Assembly: GCA_030057655.1 (NCBI GenBank)
Contig: JASGUQ010000023.1
Span: 1-64,000, forward strand
Direction of reading: 5' to 3'
Source of the DNA: Bacillota bacterium
GTDB lineage: Bacteria; Bacillota; Clostridia; Christensenellales; Aristaeellaceae
Length of the DNA: 64,000 nucleotides
A program made the position numbers and the translations under genes. Under the pieces are notes generated by a model. That model ran no database searches. It worked only from the letters and a program-made list of their open reading frames with translations, and was not told the origin of the DNA. This document shows positions 42,153 to 51,441 of this stretch, piece by piece (position 1 is the stretch's first letter; each line of letters opens with the position of its first letter).

Positions 42153-43810
42153 CAGTCTTCCTCCTGATATAAAGGGAAGATGACTGTGATGGTGGTGCCC
42201 TTCCCGGGTTTGCTTAAAAGGTTGATTTTGGCCTTATGGAACTCAGCCGCGTGCTTGACAATGGACAGCCCAAGCCCGGTGCCTCCGGTTCTCTTGGAGC
42301 GGCTTTTATCTGTGCGGTAGAAGCGCTCAAAGACGCGGTCATGGTGCTCCGGTTCAATGCCGATGCCGGTGTCCGAAACCGTCAGGATCGCCTGTTCACC
42401 GTTTGTCACCTTCACATCGACCCTGCCTCTGTCCACATTGTACTTGATGGCATTGTCGATCAGGTTGGAACACAGCTCCTCCAGCATTGTCGTCACGCCA
42501 AAGACCCAGGTGTCCTGGCCTTCATAATTCAGTGTGACATTCTTTTCATCCGCTGCCAGTTGAAGGGATTCCGCAATGGAGCCGGCGACCCGGTTCAGGT
42601 TGATCGCTTCCCTTTGCGCCGCCATGCTTCCTTCATCAAGACGGGAAAGGCGCAGGATGTCCTCCACCAGGGTCAGCATGCGGCTGCTCTCCCTGAGGAT
42701 CAGCCGGTAAAACTGCCCAACATCCTCCTGTTTGACCATGCCTTTTTCCAGCATCTCCGCATAGCCGCAGATGGTGGTCAGAGGGGTCCTGAGCTCATGG
42801 GAAACATTGGCCGTGAACTGCTTGCGCATGGCTTCAGCCTCGATCTTGTAGGTCTGGTCGCTGATCAGGACCACAGCGCCCCGGCCGGACTCAATGCGAT
42901 TGGCAAAAAGCAGGTAGAAGCGGCCGTTTAATTCCATGACGCTGTCGGACATGCCCTTTTTCCGCAAATTATCAAGGAGGCTCAGCACAGAAGGGCTGCG
43001 GTTGATCTCCATCAGGCTGCGGCCGCGGGCCTGCTCTTCCCTGACGCCAAGGATCTCACAGGCGCTGGGGTTGATCAGGATGATCTCCTCCCGGGTTCCA
43101 AGGGCGATAAAGCCCTCGTGCATGCCGTCCAGCAGGGCGTTTAATTCCATGCGCCTGGCTTCCAGCGCCTCCATCTGGCTTTGTGTTTTTTTGTTCTGCT
43201 GGTCGATTTTTTTAATCAGCGGCAAGATCTCATCGTAGGTCACCGCCTCCTCAGGGCGTTCGACGTCGATGGTCAGGATGGGTTTTAAAAGGGAACGGGT
43301 CCAGCTGTTGGAAAGGATAATCACGAATCCAAGGATTACAATAAGGCCACCGATCATATAGGGAAGAACGCCTGAAACAACGCTGTTCGCGATCTGTTCA
43401 GGCGCCGCAACGCGCAGCACCTTGCCGCCAGGAAGCAGCCTGGCCGCGTACATCATGGTGCTGTTTTTGGTTTTTGAAAAACGCACCGCTTTGCCATGGC
43501 CGTTTTTTCTTGCCTCAAGGATCTCCGGACGATCGTTGTGGTTGTCCATCTCCTCGCTGGTCCAGTTGTCAAACAAGACCTCGCCGTCCGTATCCACAAG
43601 GGTGACACGGGATGAAGTGACAAGGCCTTCCAGCGCCTGAGCCTCGTCCCTGTTCAGCAGCTGATGCGCAAGGCTGTCCGCCTGGGCTTCCAGCTGTTTG
43701 AGAAGCTGATCTCCGGCGACAGAACGAACAACCACAGCGGACAAGGCAAAGGCCGTTACAGTAAAAACCACCAGGAGGGAAATGACGCCTGTTAGTATCC
43801 TGCGTTTCAA
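42152..43810 (-). CDS. phoR: Phosphate-regulon sensor histidine kinase
   Basis: Membrane histidine kinase of 552 residues paired with PhoB. It has an N-terminal helix (about 5-30), an extracytoplasmic segment, and a second helix near 150-170. A coiled stretch and a PAS domain (ALLDGMHEGFIALGTREEIILI) follow, then the phospho-acceptor VSHELRTPL with His338. The ATPase domain has NLIDNAIKYN, DTGIGIEPEH and GTGLGLSIV. It phosphorylates PhoB when phosphate is scarce and is restrained by Pst/PhoU. It starts 18 bases after phoB ends. Confidence 0.93.
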   Translation of the reverse strand: MKRRILTGVISLLVVFTVTAFALSAVVVRSVAGDQLLKQLEAQADSLAHQLLNRDEAQALEGLVTSSRVTLVDTDGEVLFDNWTSEEMDNHNDRPEILEARKNGHGKAVRFSKTKNSTMMYAARLLPGGKVLRVAAPEQIANSVVSGVLPYMIGGLIVILGFVIILSNSWTRSLLKPILTIDVERPEEAVTYDEILPLIKKIDQQNKKTQSQMEALEARRMELNALLDGMHEGFIALGTREEIILINPSACEILGVREEQARGRSLMEINRSPSVLSLLDNLRKKGMSDSVMELNGRFYLLFANRIESGRGAVVLISDQTYKIEAEAMRKQFTANVSHELRTPLTTICGYAEMLEKGMVKQEDVGQFYRLILRESSRMLTLVEDILRLSRLDEGSMAAQREAINLNRVAGSIAESLQLAADEKNVTLNYEGQDTWVFGVTTMLEELCSNLIDNAIKYNVDRGRVDVKVTNGEQAILTVSDTGIGIEPEHHDRVFERFYRTDKSRSKRTGGTGLGLSIVKHAAEFHKAKINLLSKPGKGTTITVIFPLYQEED

Positions 43811-43828
43811 TGCTTACTCCTGAAAGAT

Positions 43829-44497
43829 TTAATTGACCAGGCGATAACCGACTCCCCGTTTGGTTTCAATCAAAACAGCAGCCTCGCCAAGTTTGGCGCG
43901 GAGGGTGCGCACATGCATGTCCACGGTGCGGGTGTCGCCCACATAGTCGGTGTCCCAGACCTTGTTGAGCAGCTGCTCCCGGGTGAAGACCAGGCCGGGA
44001 TTGCTCATCAGGAAATGCAGCAGGCGGAACTCCTTGTTGGTCAAAATGATCTCCTCGCCGTCCACCTTGACTTCATGCCGGCCGACATCCATAGTAACCG
44101 GGCCTGCGGAAAGCTGCTCCAGCACCTCTTTCTTTTCAACGCGCCTGAGCACCGCACGGATCCTTGAAAGCAGCTCCATCACGCCAAAGGGCTTGACGAT
44201 GTAGTCGTCAGCGCCCGCGTCCAGGGAGCGCACCTTGTCCATTTCGGAATCCTTGGCGGTCAGCATAATGACCGGAATGTGCCGGGTGCGCTCGTCATGG
44301 CGCATCTGCGCCATGAGCTTGCCGCCGTCGGCTCCGGGCAGCATATAATCCATCAAAACCAGGTCCGGCAATTTATCCCGCATGGCCTCCATGAACGACT
44401 TGCCGTCCGCGAAACCTTCGGCCTCGTAGCCAGCTTGGCGCAGCGCGTACAAAACCAGGTCTCGGATGGCTTGGTCATCTTCAACCGAGTAAATCAT
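43829..44497 (-). CDS. phoB: Phosphate-regulon response regulator
   Basis: OmpR-class response regulator of 222 residues. The receiver domain has acidic residues in SVEDD, a phospho-acceptor Asp in LVLMDYMLPG, and Lys in YIVKPF. The C-terminal winged helix contains TNKEFRLLHFLMSNPGLVFTR and the recognition-helix region DTRTVDMHVRTLRAKL. ATG 44497 overlaps the phoU stop as ATGA; an open frame extends 16 codons upstream within phoU. The likely targets include the TTTACA-type repeats before pstS. Confidence 0.93.
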   Translation of the reverse strand: MIYSVEDDQAIRDLVLYALRQAGYEAEGFADGKSFMEAMRDKLPDLVLMDYMLPGADGGKLMAQMRHDERTRHIPVIMLTAKDSEMDKVRSLDAGADDYIVKPFGVMELLSRIRAVLRRVEKKEVLEQLSAGPVTMDVGRHEVKVDGEEIILTNKEFRLLHFLMSNPGLVFTREQLLNKVWDTDYVGDTRTVDMHVRTLRAKLGEAAVLIETKRGVGYRLVN

Positions 44498-45162
44498 TGC
44501 ATCAATTCCCCTTTGTAACGGCCGGTGACCGCGAACTCCACCCACTCGGCAATGTTGACCGCATGGTCAGCGCTGCGCTCAAAATATTTTGCGATCATCA
44601 GCATGTCCAGAAGCTGCATGCCGTCCAATTCACCCTTTTTTTCACCGGACTCAATGATCGAAATAATGTCATTCTTGACCTGGGTGAAGAGGTCGTCAAC
44701 GACATCGTCATCATTCATGACCTTCCGGGCCAGGTCCAGGTCGCGGGTGACATAGGCGTCAATGGCGCGATGCACCATCCTGGCCGTTTCCGCCGCCATC
44801 TGCTTGAGGTGCGGAGGATATGGGATCAGTTCGCCTTCATAAGGCATGGACAGGATTTCCGCGATGTCGGAAGCCTGATCGGCGATGCGCTCCATGTCGG
44901 TAATCATCTTCAGCGCCGCTGAGATGACACGAAGATCCCTGGCGACCGGCTGCTGCATCAAAATCAGCCGCAGGCACATGGTCTCGATCTCCCGTTCCTT
45001 GCGGTCAATCTCCACATCTCCGTTTTTCAGCACGTTGGCCAGCTCCAGGTTGCGGGTCTCAAGCAGCGTGCCCGCGTTTTCAATGGCGCGCTCAATCATG
45101 CTGCCCATTAAAATCATTTCATTGTTCAGCGTGTTAAGCTGTTCATCAAAGTGCAGACGCAT
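44494..45162 (-). CDS. phoU: Phosphate-transport accessory regulator
   Basis: A 222-residue helical protein made of two PhoU repeats. The metal-binding segments are visible as the acidic ITDMERIADQASDIAE and ARYFERSADHAVNIAEW-type pattern (here AKYFERSADHAVNIAEW). It links the Pst transporter to PhoR and restrains the regulon when phosphate is plentiful. It starts one base into the pstB stop and ends in the phoB start. Confidence 0.95.
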   Translation of the reverse strand: MRLHFDEQLNTLNNEMILMGSMIERAIENAGTLLETRNLELANVLKNGDVEIDRKEREIETMCLRLILMQQPVARDLRVISAALKMITDMERIADQASDIAEILSMPYEGELIPYPPHLKQMAAETARMVHRAIDAYVTRDLDLARKVMNDDDVVDDLFTQVKNDIISIIESGEKKGELDGMQLLDMLMIAKYFERSADHAVNIAEWVEFAVTGRYKGELMQ

Positions 45163-45965
45163 CAGCCAAACCTCCCTGTGATGTAGTTTTCAGTTCTCGG
45201 GTCCTTCGGGGTTGAAAACAGCTTGCCGGTCTCCTCCATCTCGATCATCTCTCCAAGCAGGAAAAAGGAGGTGATGTCGCTGATGCGGGCAGCCTGCTGC
45301 ATGTTGTGCGTTACGATGATTACAGTATATTCATTTTTCAGTTCCAAGACAAGGTCTTCAATCTTGCTGGTAGAAATCGGGTCAAGCGCGCTGGTGGGTT
45401 CGTCCATCAAAATGACCTCGGGCTGAACCGCCAGGCAGCGCGCGATGCACAGGCGCTGCTGCTGGCCGCCGGAGATGGCCATGGCGCTTTTCTTCAGATC
45501 ATTCTTGACCTCATCCCAGAGCGCCGCTTTTTTAAGGGAGCTTTCCACAATCGCGTCCAGCTTCAGCTTGCCCTTGACGCCGTGGGAGCGCGGCCCATAG
45601 GCGATGTTGTCATAGATGCTCATGGGAAAGGGATTGGGCTTCTGAAAGACCATGCCCACGCGCTTCCTGAGCAAGTTGATCTCGCTTTGAGGTGAATAGA
45701 TGTCCAGATCATCCAGCATGATCTTACCTTCTACCCGGCAATCCGGAATCAGGTCGTTCATGCGGTTCAAAGACTTTAAGAGGGTAGACTTCCCGCAGCC
45801 CGAGGGGCCGATGAGCGCGGTAACCTGGCGCTCAAAAATCTGCATGTTGATGTTCTTTAAAGCCTGGAAATTGCCGTAGAACAAATCGACTTTGCTGATA
45901 TCAAATTTTACACGGGATGTTTCCTGGTTTTTTACAGCCTTGCTGTTGTCAAAGAAATTTGTCAT
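45162..45965 (-). CDS. pstB: Phosphate ABC transporter, ATPase
   Basis: ATPase subunit, 267 residues, with Walker [10 protein letters not shown], the PstB-specific [20 protein letters not shown] block, signature [16 protein letters not shown], Walker [17 protein letters not shown] and switch histidine VTHNM. It drives phosphate import through PstA/PstC. It lies three bases after pstA. Confidence 0.97.
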   Translation of the reverse strand: MTNFFDNSKAVKNQETSRVKFDISKVDLFYGNFQALKNINMQIFERQVTALIGPSGCGKSTLLKSLNRMNDLIPDCRVEGKIMLDDLDIYSPQSEINLLRKRVGMVFQKPNPFPMSIYDNIAYGPRSHGVKGKLKLDAIVESSLKKAALWDEVKNDLKKSAMAISGGQQQRLCIARCLAVQPEVILMDEPTSALDPISTSKIEDLVLELKNEYTVIIVTHNMQQAARISDITSFFLLGEMIEMEETGKLFSTPKDPRTENYITGRFG

Positions 45966-45968
45966 GCT

Positions 45969-46844
45969 TTAACCTTTCGTGGTCAGTTTCCCGGCAATCA
46001 GGGAGGAGAGCGCGTTCATCAGTACCACAATCACCAGAAGCACAACCGCAACGGCAAAGGCCTCGTTGATGTAGCGGCCTTCCTGCTGCAATTGATACAG
46101 GTGAACTGAGAGGGTGCGTCCGGACTCAAACAACTCCGCGATGCGGGTGGCAGTGCCTGAGGTATAGATCAAGGCCGCGGTTTCGCCTGAGATGCGCCCG
46201 ATGGACAGCAGAACAGCTGCCAGAATGCCGGGCATGGCGACCGGCAGCACGATGCGGACCGTGGTGCGCAGTTTGCCCGCGCCCAGGCCGTAACTGCCCT
46301 CGCGGTAGCTCATGGGCACCGCCAGGAGGGACTCCTCCGTCTGGCGGAGAATCAGCGGCAAAATCATGATGGCCAGGGTGAGCGCGCCGGAGAGCAGGGA
46401 GATGCCGATCTTCATCGTCACCACAAAAGCCATCATGCCAAACAGGGCATAAACAATGGAAGGGATGCCCGAGAGGGTTTCCGCTGTGACCCTGATGACC
46501 TTAACCAGTTTGCTGCCGGGTTTTGCGTATTCAGCCAGGTAAATCCCGCCGAACACACCCACCGGAACGGAAAAGAGCAGCGCCAAGGCGGTCATTGACA
46601 GGGTGTTGATGATGGCATGGAACATGGAGACATTTTTGCTGTTGTATTTGACTTCAAACAGAGATGGTTTCAGGTGGGGAAGCCCGTTTATCAAGATATA
46701 GAGCACGATCAGAACAAGGGCGCCCATGGTGATGAAACCGGAAAGCCAGCAAAGCGCTTTCAGAATCCTTGAGCCCCAGTGTGCGCTTTTACGGGTGGGC
46801 ACGCTGATATCGACCATGCGCCCCTTGTACTCAACACTGGTCAT
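45969..46844 (-). CDS. pstA: Phosphate ABC transporter, permease A
   Basis: Membrane permease of 291 residues with six predicted helices. It has the family signature GSYGLGAGKLRTTVRIVLPVAMPGI (the EAA loop), GIPSIVYALFGMMAFV, and a GRISGETAALIYTSG end. It forms a heterodimer with PstC, whose gene overlaps its start as ATGA. Confidence 0.95.
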   Translation of the reverse strand: MTSVEYKGRMVDISVPTRKSAHWGSRILKALCWLSGFITMGALVLIVLYILINGLPHLKPSLFEVKYNSKNVSMFHAIINTLSMTALALLFSVPVGVFGGIYLAEYAKPGSKLVKVIRVTAETLSGIPSIVYALFGMMAFVVTMKIGISLLSGALTLAIMILPLILRQTEESLLAVPMSYREGSYGLGAGKLRTTVRIVLPVAMPGILAAVLLSIGRISGETAALIYTSGTATRIAELFESGRTLSVHLYQLQQEGRYINEAFAVAVVLLVIVVLMNALSSLIAGKLTTKG

Positions 46845-47704
46845 TGCAAGACCCTCCTGCGGTTAATAAAAGAGAAGATAAAGTTGATGGCCATGACGAT
46901 GATGAAGAGAATAACGCCGGTCGCGATCAGGCTTTCCCGGTGAAGATCGGCGGCGTACCCCATTTCCATTAAGACGTTGACCGTCATCGTCCTGACCCCC
47001 TTCAAAATGTCGCCAGGCATTCTGGGGTTGTTTCCGGCGACCATGATGATCGCCATGGTTTCGCCAATGGCGCGGCCAATGCCCAAAACAACGCCAGAAA
47101 CGATGCCCGGGCGGGCGGCAGGGACAACGGAGCGGAAAACGCTGGACTCATGCGTGGCGCCAAGGGCCAGGCTGCCTTCATAATAGGGCTGGGGCACAGC
47201 GTCAAGCGCGGCAAGCGACGTCTGAACGATGGTGGGCAAAATCATGATGGCAAGAAGAACGCTGGCGACCAGAACACTTTTTCCGGTGCCGCCGAACGTG
47301 TCGCGAACAAAGGGAACCAGCAGCATGACGCCAAAGAAGCCATAGACGACTGAGGGAATGCCGGCCAACAGCGCGACCGCGGGTTTCATTGCCTTGACCA
47401 CCCATTTGGGCGCAAAGCGGGACATCAGGATAGCGGTTAGAATTCCGATGGGAGCGCCGAGCAGAAGCGCGCCAAAGGTGACATAAAAGCTGCCAACGAT
47501 CATCGGCAGGATGCCGAAGACCCCTCTAAGAGGCGCCCATTCCGTGCCGGTTACAAAGTCAAAGACTGAGTAGGCTCTGAAGAAGGGCAGGCCATTGAGG
47601 AACAGAAAAGCGGAGATGGTGATGACAGCCAGTATGCAGACACATGCGGAGGCCAGGAACAGCCCCCGCATGAGTCTTTCGGAAAGGTTTTTCCGATTGT
47701 TCAT
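46841..47704 (-). CDS. pstC: Phosphate ABC transporter, permease C
   Basis: Membrane permease of 287 residues with six predicted helices. Family blocks are GIPSVVYGFFGVMLLVP, the EAA loop GSLALGATHESSVFRSVVPAARPGI, and GRAIGETMAIIMVAGN. It starts four bases after the pstS stop and pairs with PstA. Confidence 0.95.
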   Translation of the reverse strand: MNNRKNLSERLMRGLFLASACVCILAVITISAFLFLNGLPFFRAYSVFDFVTGTEWAPLRGVFGILPMIVGSFYVTFGALLLGAPIGILTAILMSRFAPKWVVKAMKPAVALLAGIPSVVYGFFGVMLLVPFVRDTFGGTGKSVLVASVLLAIMILPTIVQTSLAALDAVPQPYYEGSLALGATHESSVFRSVVPAARPGIVSGVVLGIGRAIGETMAIIMVAGNNPRMPGDILKGVRTMTVNVLMEMGYAADLHRESLIATGVILFIIVMAINFIFSFINRRRVLQ

Positions 47705-47707
47705 TGA

Positions 47708-48583
47708 TTATTTGTTGGCGTCTGCCCAGACAGTGACTTCGCCGGTGAAGATCTTCTTGACCTGCTCAACAGAGAGATCTTCGATGGAGTTCGCGGGGTT
47801 CACGATGACCGCGATGCCGTCAAGGCCGATGACAGTGCCGACAGCGCCGCCGTCGGTTTCGCTGCTCTTCAGAGCGCGGGAAGCCATGCCGATCATGTAG
47901 GTGCCGTCCAGGGCGCCAGCGACGCCGGCGGAAGAACCGGTGGCCTGCACGTCAACTTCAACTTCGGGGTTCAGGGCAGCGTAAGCTTCGCCCAGTTTTT
48001 CCATGACGGGGGCCACGGAGGTGGAGCCGCCGACAACCACAACGCCCTTCAGGCCGGAAGCGGTGTAGGAAGGAGTTTCGTCGTTGGCAACGGGAACCAG
48101 GCCGTCTTCGGCGACAACCGCCTGGCCTTCTTTGCTCATGATAAAGGCCATGAAGTCTTTGGCCAGTTCATTGGTGAGTTCGCCATTGGTGACGATGTTG
48201 AAGGGACGGGCGATGGGATAGGTGTTGTTGAGGATGTTCTCAGTGGAAGCTTCAACGCCGTCGATCTTGACCATCTTGACGGTGTCGTTGTGCAGCACTG
48301 AGGACAGGGAAGCATAGCCGATGGCCGCGTCGTTCTGGGACACGGTGGTGATGACCAGAGAGGTGCCGTTGACAAAGTCGGCTTCGATGTAGGTGTTGTC
48401 CACTTCTTTGCCGTCAGCGTCCTTGGTGGCGATGCCGGTCAGCTCGATGAAAGCGCCGCGGGTGCCGCTGCCTTCTTCACGGGAAACGACCGCGATGGTC
48501 TTTGAGGTGTCGAACTCGGCGAAAGCGACCGCTGTGATGGCGGTCAGAGCAAGGACCAGGGCAAACAGTTTACGGATTTTCAT
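47708..48583 (-). CDS. pstS: Phosphate-binding protein with circularly permuted domain order
   Basis: Exported phosphate-binding protein, 291 residues. The signal peptide ends AFA-EFD, with no lipobox cysteine. Compared with canonical PstS the order of segments is swapped. The SREEGSGTR segment (34-42), normally central, comes first, followed by AAIGYASL and YPIARPF. After a linker near 175 the segments that normally open the protein appear: GGSTSVAPVM (about 182), GSSAGV, MASRALKSSE, DGIAVIVN and finally IFTGEVTVW just before the stop. The old termini are thus joined and the break falls between VTVW and SREEGSGT. All phosphate-ligand segments are present, so it is probably functional. Position before pstC supports the assignment. 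Confidence 0.93.
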   Translation of the reverse strand: MKIRKLFALVLALTAITAVAFAEFDTSKTIAVVSREEGSGTRGAFIELTGIATKDADGKEVDNTYIEADFVNGTSLVITTVSQNDAAIGYASLSSVLHNDTVKMVKIDGVEASTENILNNTYPIARPFNIVTNGELTNELAKDFMAFIMSKEGQAVVAEDGLVPVANDETPSYTASGLKGVVVVGGSTSVAPVMEKLGEAYAALNPEVEVDVQATGSSAGVAGALDGTYMIGMASRALKSSETDGGAVGTVIGLDGIAVIVNPANSIEDLSVEQVKKIFTGEVTVWADANK

Positions 48584-48639
48584 GTTTTTTCCTCCTTATT
48601 TTTGTGCATATCTTGCACATATAGAAGATACAATGAATG

Positions 48640-48698
48640 TGTAAAGTCCGACCGTTGTTTATTGTAAAGGATAGGTAAAGGCTTGTTGAGAATGTAAA
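48640..48698 (-). promoter_or_regulatory. Candidate Pho-box repeats upstream of pstS
   Basis: Read on the minus strand, TTTACA, TTTACC, TTTACA and TTTACA lie at 48693-48698, 48674-48679, 48663-48668 and 48640-48645. Two of them are exactly 11 bases apart and the lowest pair is 23 apart, close to two helical turns. This resembles the TT(A/T)ACA direct repeats bound by PhoP in Bacillus. A TGTGCA/TGCACA palindrome (48603-48619) lies nearer the start codon. Confidence 0.55.
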
Positions 48699-48710
48699 AC
48701 AAAGAATTTA

Positions 48711-48734
48711 AAAAAGTGCCCGGCGGCACTTTTT
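48711..48734. terminator. Bidirectional terminator after the amino-acid transporter operon
   Basis: AAAAAGTGCC (48711-48720) pairs perfectly with GGCACTTTTT (48725-48734) around CGGC. On the minus strand it follows the ATPase stop at 48751. Confidence 0.9.
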
Positions 48735-48750
48735 AATTGTCTTTCTTGTA

Positions 48751-49476
48751 TCAACGCAGGACCTTGCTCAAAAACTCCCGGGTCCTGGGGCTTTTGGGAT
48801 TTTCAAAGATCTGCTCGGGGCTGCCCTGTTCCTCAATCAGGCCGTCGTCCATAAAGAGGACGCGGGTGGAAACTTCCCTGGCAAAGCCCATCTCATGGGT
48901 GACGATGATGCAAGTCATACCGCCCTGAACCAGATCCTTGATGACCTGAAGAACCTCCCCCACCATTTCAGGGTCAAGCGCGCTGGTGGGTTCATCAAAC
49001 AACATGACCTCCGGCTCCATCGCCAGCGCGCGAACGATGGCGAGGCGCTGCTTTTGACCTCCTGACAGGCGGCGGGGATGCTCATCTGCTTTATCGGACA
49101 AGCCAATCCTGCCAAGCAGATCATCGGCCAATTTATCAGCCTGGGCTTTTGATTTTTTCTTCAGCAGCACAGGCGCTAAAGTAATGTTTTCCTTTACAGT
49201 CAAATGAGGGAATACATTGAACTGCTGAAAAACCATGCCCATCTTCTGCCGGTGCAGGTTGATGTCCACATCCTTATCCATCAGGTTGACGCCGTCAAAA
49301 ATTACCTTTCCTGAGGTCGGCATCTCCAAAAGGTTCAGGCAGCGCAGAAAAGTTGACTTGCCTGAGCCGGAGGGGCCGATAATGGAAACGACCTCTCCCT
49401 TGTGGATGGTTTCGCTGATTCCGCGCAAAACGCCCAACTCGCCAAAATTCTTGACCAGGTTTACTGTCTCAATCAC
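48751..49476 (-). CDS. Polar amino-acid ABC transporter, ATPase
   Basis: ATPase subunit of the GlnQ/HisP type, 241 residues. Motifs are Walker [10 protein letters not shown], the family's [16 protein letters not shown], signature [17 protein letters not shown], Walker [16 protein letters not shown] and switch IVTHEMGFA. It overlaps the permease gene by eight bases and is the last gene of a three-gene importer. The exact amino acid is not decidable from the sequence. Confidence 0.94.
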   Translation of the reverse strand: MIETVNLVKNFGELGVLRGISETIHKGEVVSIIGPSGSGKSTFLRCLNLLEMPTSGKVIFDGVNLMDKDVDINLHRQKMGMVFQQFNVFPHLTVKENITLAPVLLKKKSKAQADKLADDLLGRIGLSDKADEHPRRLSGGQKQRLAIVRALAMEPEVMLFDEPTSALDPEMVGEVLQVIKDLVQGGMTCIIVTHEMGFAREVSTRVLFMDDGLIEEQGSPEQIFENPKSPRTREFLSKVLR

Positions 49477-50152
49477 TGGTTTTTAACTTCCTTTCAAATC
49501 CGCCGATCAGCTTGCTGAGGCTGAAGGTCAAAGCGAAATAGATGGCGCCAACGATGATGAGGCTTTCCAGGGACAAATAGGTCTTGCCCTTGACCACGAG
49601 GTAAGAAGTCATCAGGTCCCCGATAAAGAAGGTGGACGCCAGCGACGTTTCCTTGATGATCATGATGAACTCATTGCCAAGCGCCGGCAGGATGTTTTTG
49701 ACAGCCTGGGGAAGAACCACCTTGAGCATGGTCTGGGAGGAATTTAAACCCAAACTGCGGGCGGCCTCCGTCTGCGTCTTGTCCACAGCCTGGATGCCGG
49801 AGCGGACGACCTCTGACATATAGCAGGAGGAGTTGATGATGAGGGCGACGGAAATGCTGGCGAAGTCCGACATTCCAAGTGCAGGCAGCATTTGGGGCAC
49901 GATAAAATATCCAATGTACAGCTGGAGCAAAATGGGTGTGCCGCGAATAAGCTCAATAAAAAAAGATACCGGCAAGCGGATGATCCTGAAGCGGGACATC
50001 TTGGCAAAAGCCAGGACAGAACCAAAAATAGCCCCAAAAAACACTGTGATGGCCGATAACAAAAGCGTGATCCCGACGCCCTTGATCAAAAAAATCTGCC
50101 AGTAATTCTGGAGAATCTTGACGATGTTCTCCGCGATGGTCGTCAGTGACAA
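49469..50152 (-). CDS. Polar amino-acid ABC transporter, permease (TTG start)
   Basis: Membrane permease of about 227 residues of the HisM/GlnP type, with about five helices. It has the signature [20 protein letters not shown], then [20 protein letters not shown], the EAA-loop segment [23 protein letters not shown]. The open frame begins at 50197, but GGGAGG about seven bases before the TTG at 50152 makes that TTG the likely start. It follows an intercistronic hairpin and overlaps the ATPase gene. Confidence 0.92.
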   Translation of the reverse strand: MSLTTIAENIVKILQNYWQIFLIKGVGITLLLSAITVFFGAIFGSVLAFAKMSRFRIIRLPVSFFIELIRGTPILLQLYIGYFIVPQMLPALGMSDFASISVALIINSSCYMSEVVRSGIQAVDKTQTEAARSLGLNSSQTMLKVVLPQAVKNILPALGNEFIMIIKETSLASTFFIGDLMTSYLVVKGKTYLSLESLIIVGAIYFALTFSLSKLIGGFERKLKTSD

Positions 50153-50185
50153 AATCTTGTCCTCCCAGGTATGACATGGGTTAGA

Positions 50186-50213
50186 CCGGGCCGGCAATTC
50201 CTTGCCGACCCGG
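50186..50213 (-). promoter_or_regulatory. Intercistronic hairpin between the binding-protein and permease genes
   Basis: CCGGG-C-CGGCAA (50186-50197) pairs with TTGCCG-A-CCCGG (50202-50213), one mismatch, loop TTCC. As at 7826-7855, it follows a binding-protein gene and probably raises that gene's message level over the rest of the operon. Confidence 0.65.
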
Positions 50214-50241
50214 CTTTAGAAGCAGGGGTTAAAAGGATTAC

Positions 50242-51084
50242 TTACTGAGGCTGATCCTCAGCCACCTGGCCGTCCTCGGTGTAGGAGACCTGCTTGGCAG
50301 TATCAATGCCGGCCAGGGCTTTCGCTTCCTCATACCAGCCGCCGTAGAGCTTCTGCTCATAAGCCTTGGCCAGCGCCGCATTGACCTTCGCAAGCAATTC
50401 ATCATTGCCTTTTTGGATCATGACCACATTGTTCTCCGCCTTCTCGTCCACTTCAAAGGAGAAGCCGGACATGCCGATGGCCGGGTTGTTGGCGATGATG
50501 GATTCGCCGTTGCCCATCGCCACCGCGACAGCGTCCACCTTGCCGGACATCAGGGCCATAACAGCGTCATCAATGACCTTGAACTCCTTCAGTTCGCTCT
50601 GGGGGAGCTGCTTGGTGACGAGGTCATACTGCAGGGAGGCGGCCTGGGCAGCAACGACCTTACCCGCGAAATCCTCGGGCTTGGAATACTTGCCGGCTTC
50701 CTCGGCCTTCACGATAACCACCTGTTCGGTTTCGTTATCGCCCGCGTAGTAATAATCAGAGAGGTTAAAGTTTTTCGCTCGCTCTTCTGTCCAGGAGTAG
50801 CCGGAGATGGACATGTCCACCGCGCCGACCTGCACCGCCGTCTGGCAGGCGTCAAAGCTCATGGGCTTGATCTTCAGGGTCATTCCCAGTTCCGCCGCGA
50901 TGAATTTGGCCAGGGTGACGTCAAAGCCGACATACTGGTCGTCCCCGGTCTTGGAAATGTCAATGAACTCCATGGGCGCAAAGTCGGGAGAGAGGGCCAC
51001 GGTCAGGACACCGCCATCCGCCGCCAGGGCGGTTAAGCCGGACAGCATCACCAGGGCCAGAGCAAGAGCGAGTAATTTTTTCAC
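50242..51084 (-). CDS. Polar amino-acid ABC transporter, substrate-binding protein (GTG start)
   Basis: Exported binding protein of the type 2 fold, 280 residues. From GTG 51084 the signal peptide reads VKKLLALALALVMLSGLTAL before AADGG, with no lipobox cysteine. AAGGAGGAACC stands just before the GTG; the open frame to 51114 adds charged residues that would spoil the signal. Family segments include LTVALSPDFAPMEFI, GFDVTLAKFIAAEL, the DMSISGYSWTEERAKNFNLS block and KVDAVAVAMGNGE. It leads the operon from a TTGACA promoter. Confidence 0.93.
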   Translation of the reverse strand: MKKLLALALALVMLSGLTALAADGGVLTVALSPDFAPMEFIDISKTGDDQYVGFDVTLAKFIAAELGMTLKIKPMSFDACQTAVQVGAVDMSISGYSWTEERAKNFNLSDYYYAGDNETEQVVIVKAEEAGKYSKPEDFAGKVVAAQAASLQYDLVTKQLPQSELKEFKVIDDAVMALMSGKVDAVAVAMGNGESIIANNPAIGMSGFSFEVDEKAENNVVMIQKGNDELLAKVNAALAKAYEQKLYGGWYEEAKALAGIDTAKQVSYTEDGQVAEDQPQ

Positions 51085-51116
51085 GGAAGGTTCCTCCTTG
51101 GAATAAATTTGCATTC

Positions 51117-51144
51117 AATATACACCATTGGAAAATGTTGTCAA
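51117..51144 (-). promoter_or_regulatory. Promoter of the amino-acid transporter operon
   Basis: On the minus strand TTGACA (51139-51144), 16 bases, TATATT (51117-51122). Confidence 0.75.
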
Positions 51145-51236
51145 GTGTTTTATTCATCGGTTTCAGTTTTTTCACTGCTGCCGTCAAATAATTATCAGCA
51201 GTTTTTGATTGTTTTTTATGGTATTTTAAGAAAATA

Positions 51237-51268
51237 AAACATGACAGAGCGCAATTTCTGTTATGTTT
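51237..51268. repeat. AT-rich inverted repeat in the gap upstream of the amino-acid transporter
   Basis: AAACATGACAGA (51237-51248) and TCTGTTATGTTT (51257-51268) pair in 11 of 12 positions. It could be an operator for the transporter or a weak terminator. The rest of the 51085-51441 gap, apart from the promoter and the glgA terminator, is AT-rich and shows nothing I can name. Confidence 0.5.
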
Positions 51269-51399
51269 ATTTGTTGTTCTTAAATTGAGGCCGATCGCCT
51301 TTTATCATTTCAATCGTTTAATTATGCAACCCTGCCCGTTTGATACAGCCGCGGAACCGCCCCTTCTCCTCAATCAGACACAACAAAAAGCGACACAAG

Positions 51400-51427
51400 A
51401 AAACGCCCCGAAAAATCAGGGCGTTTT
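51400..51427. terminator. Terminator after glgA
   Basis: AAAACGCCC (51400-51408) pairs perfectly with GGGCGTTTT (51419-51427). It lies 15 bases beyond the glgA stop on the minus strand. Confidence 0.85.
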
Positions 51428-51441
51428 GGTTGAAAATGATC

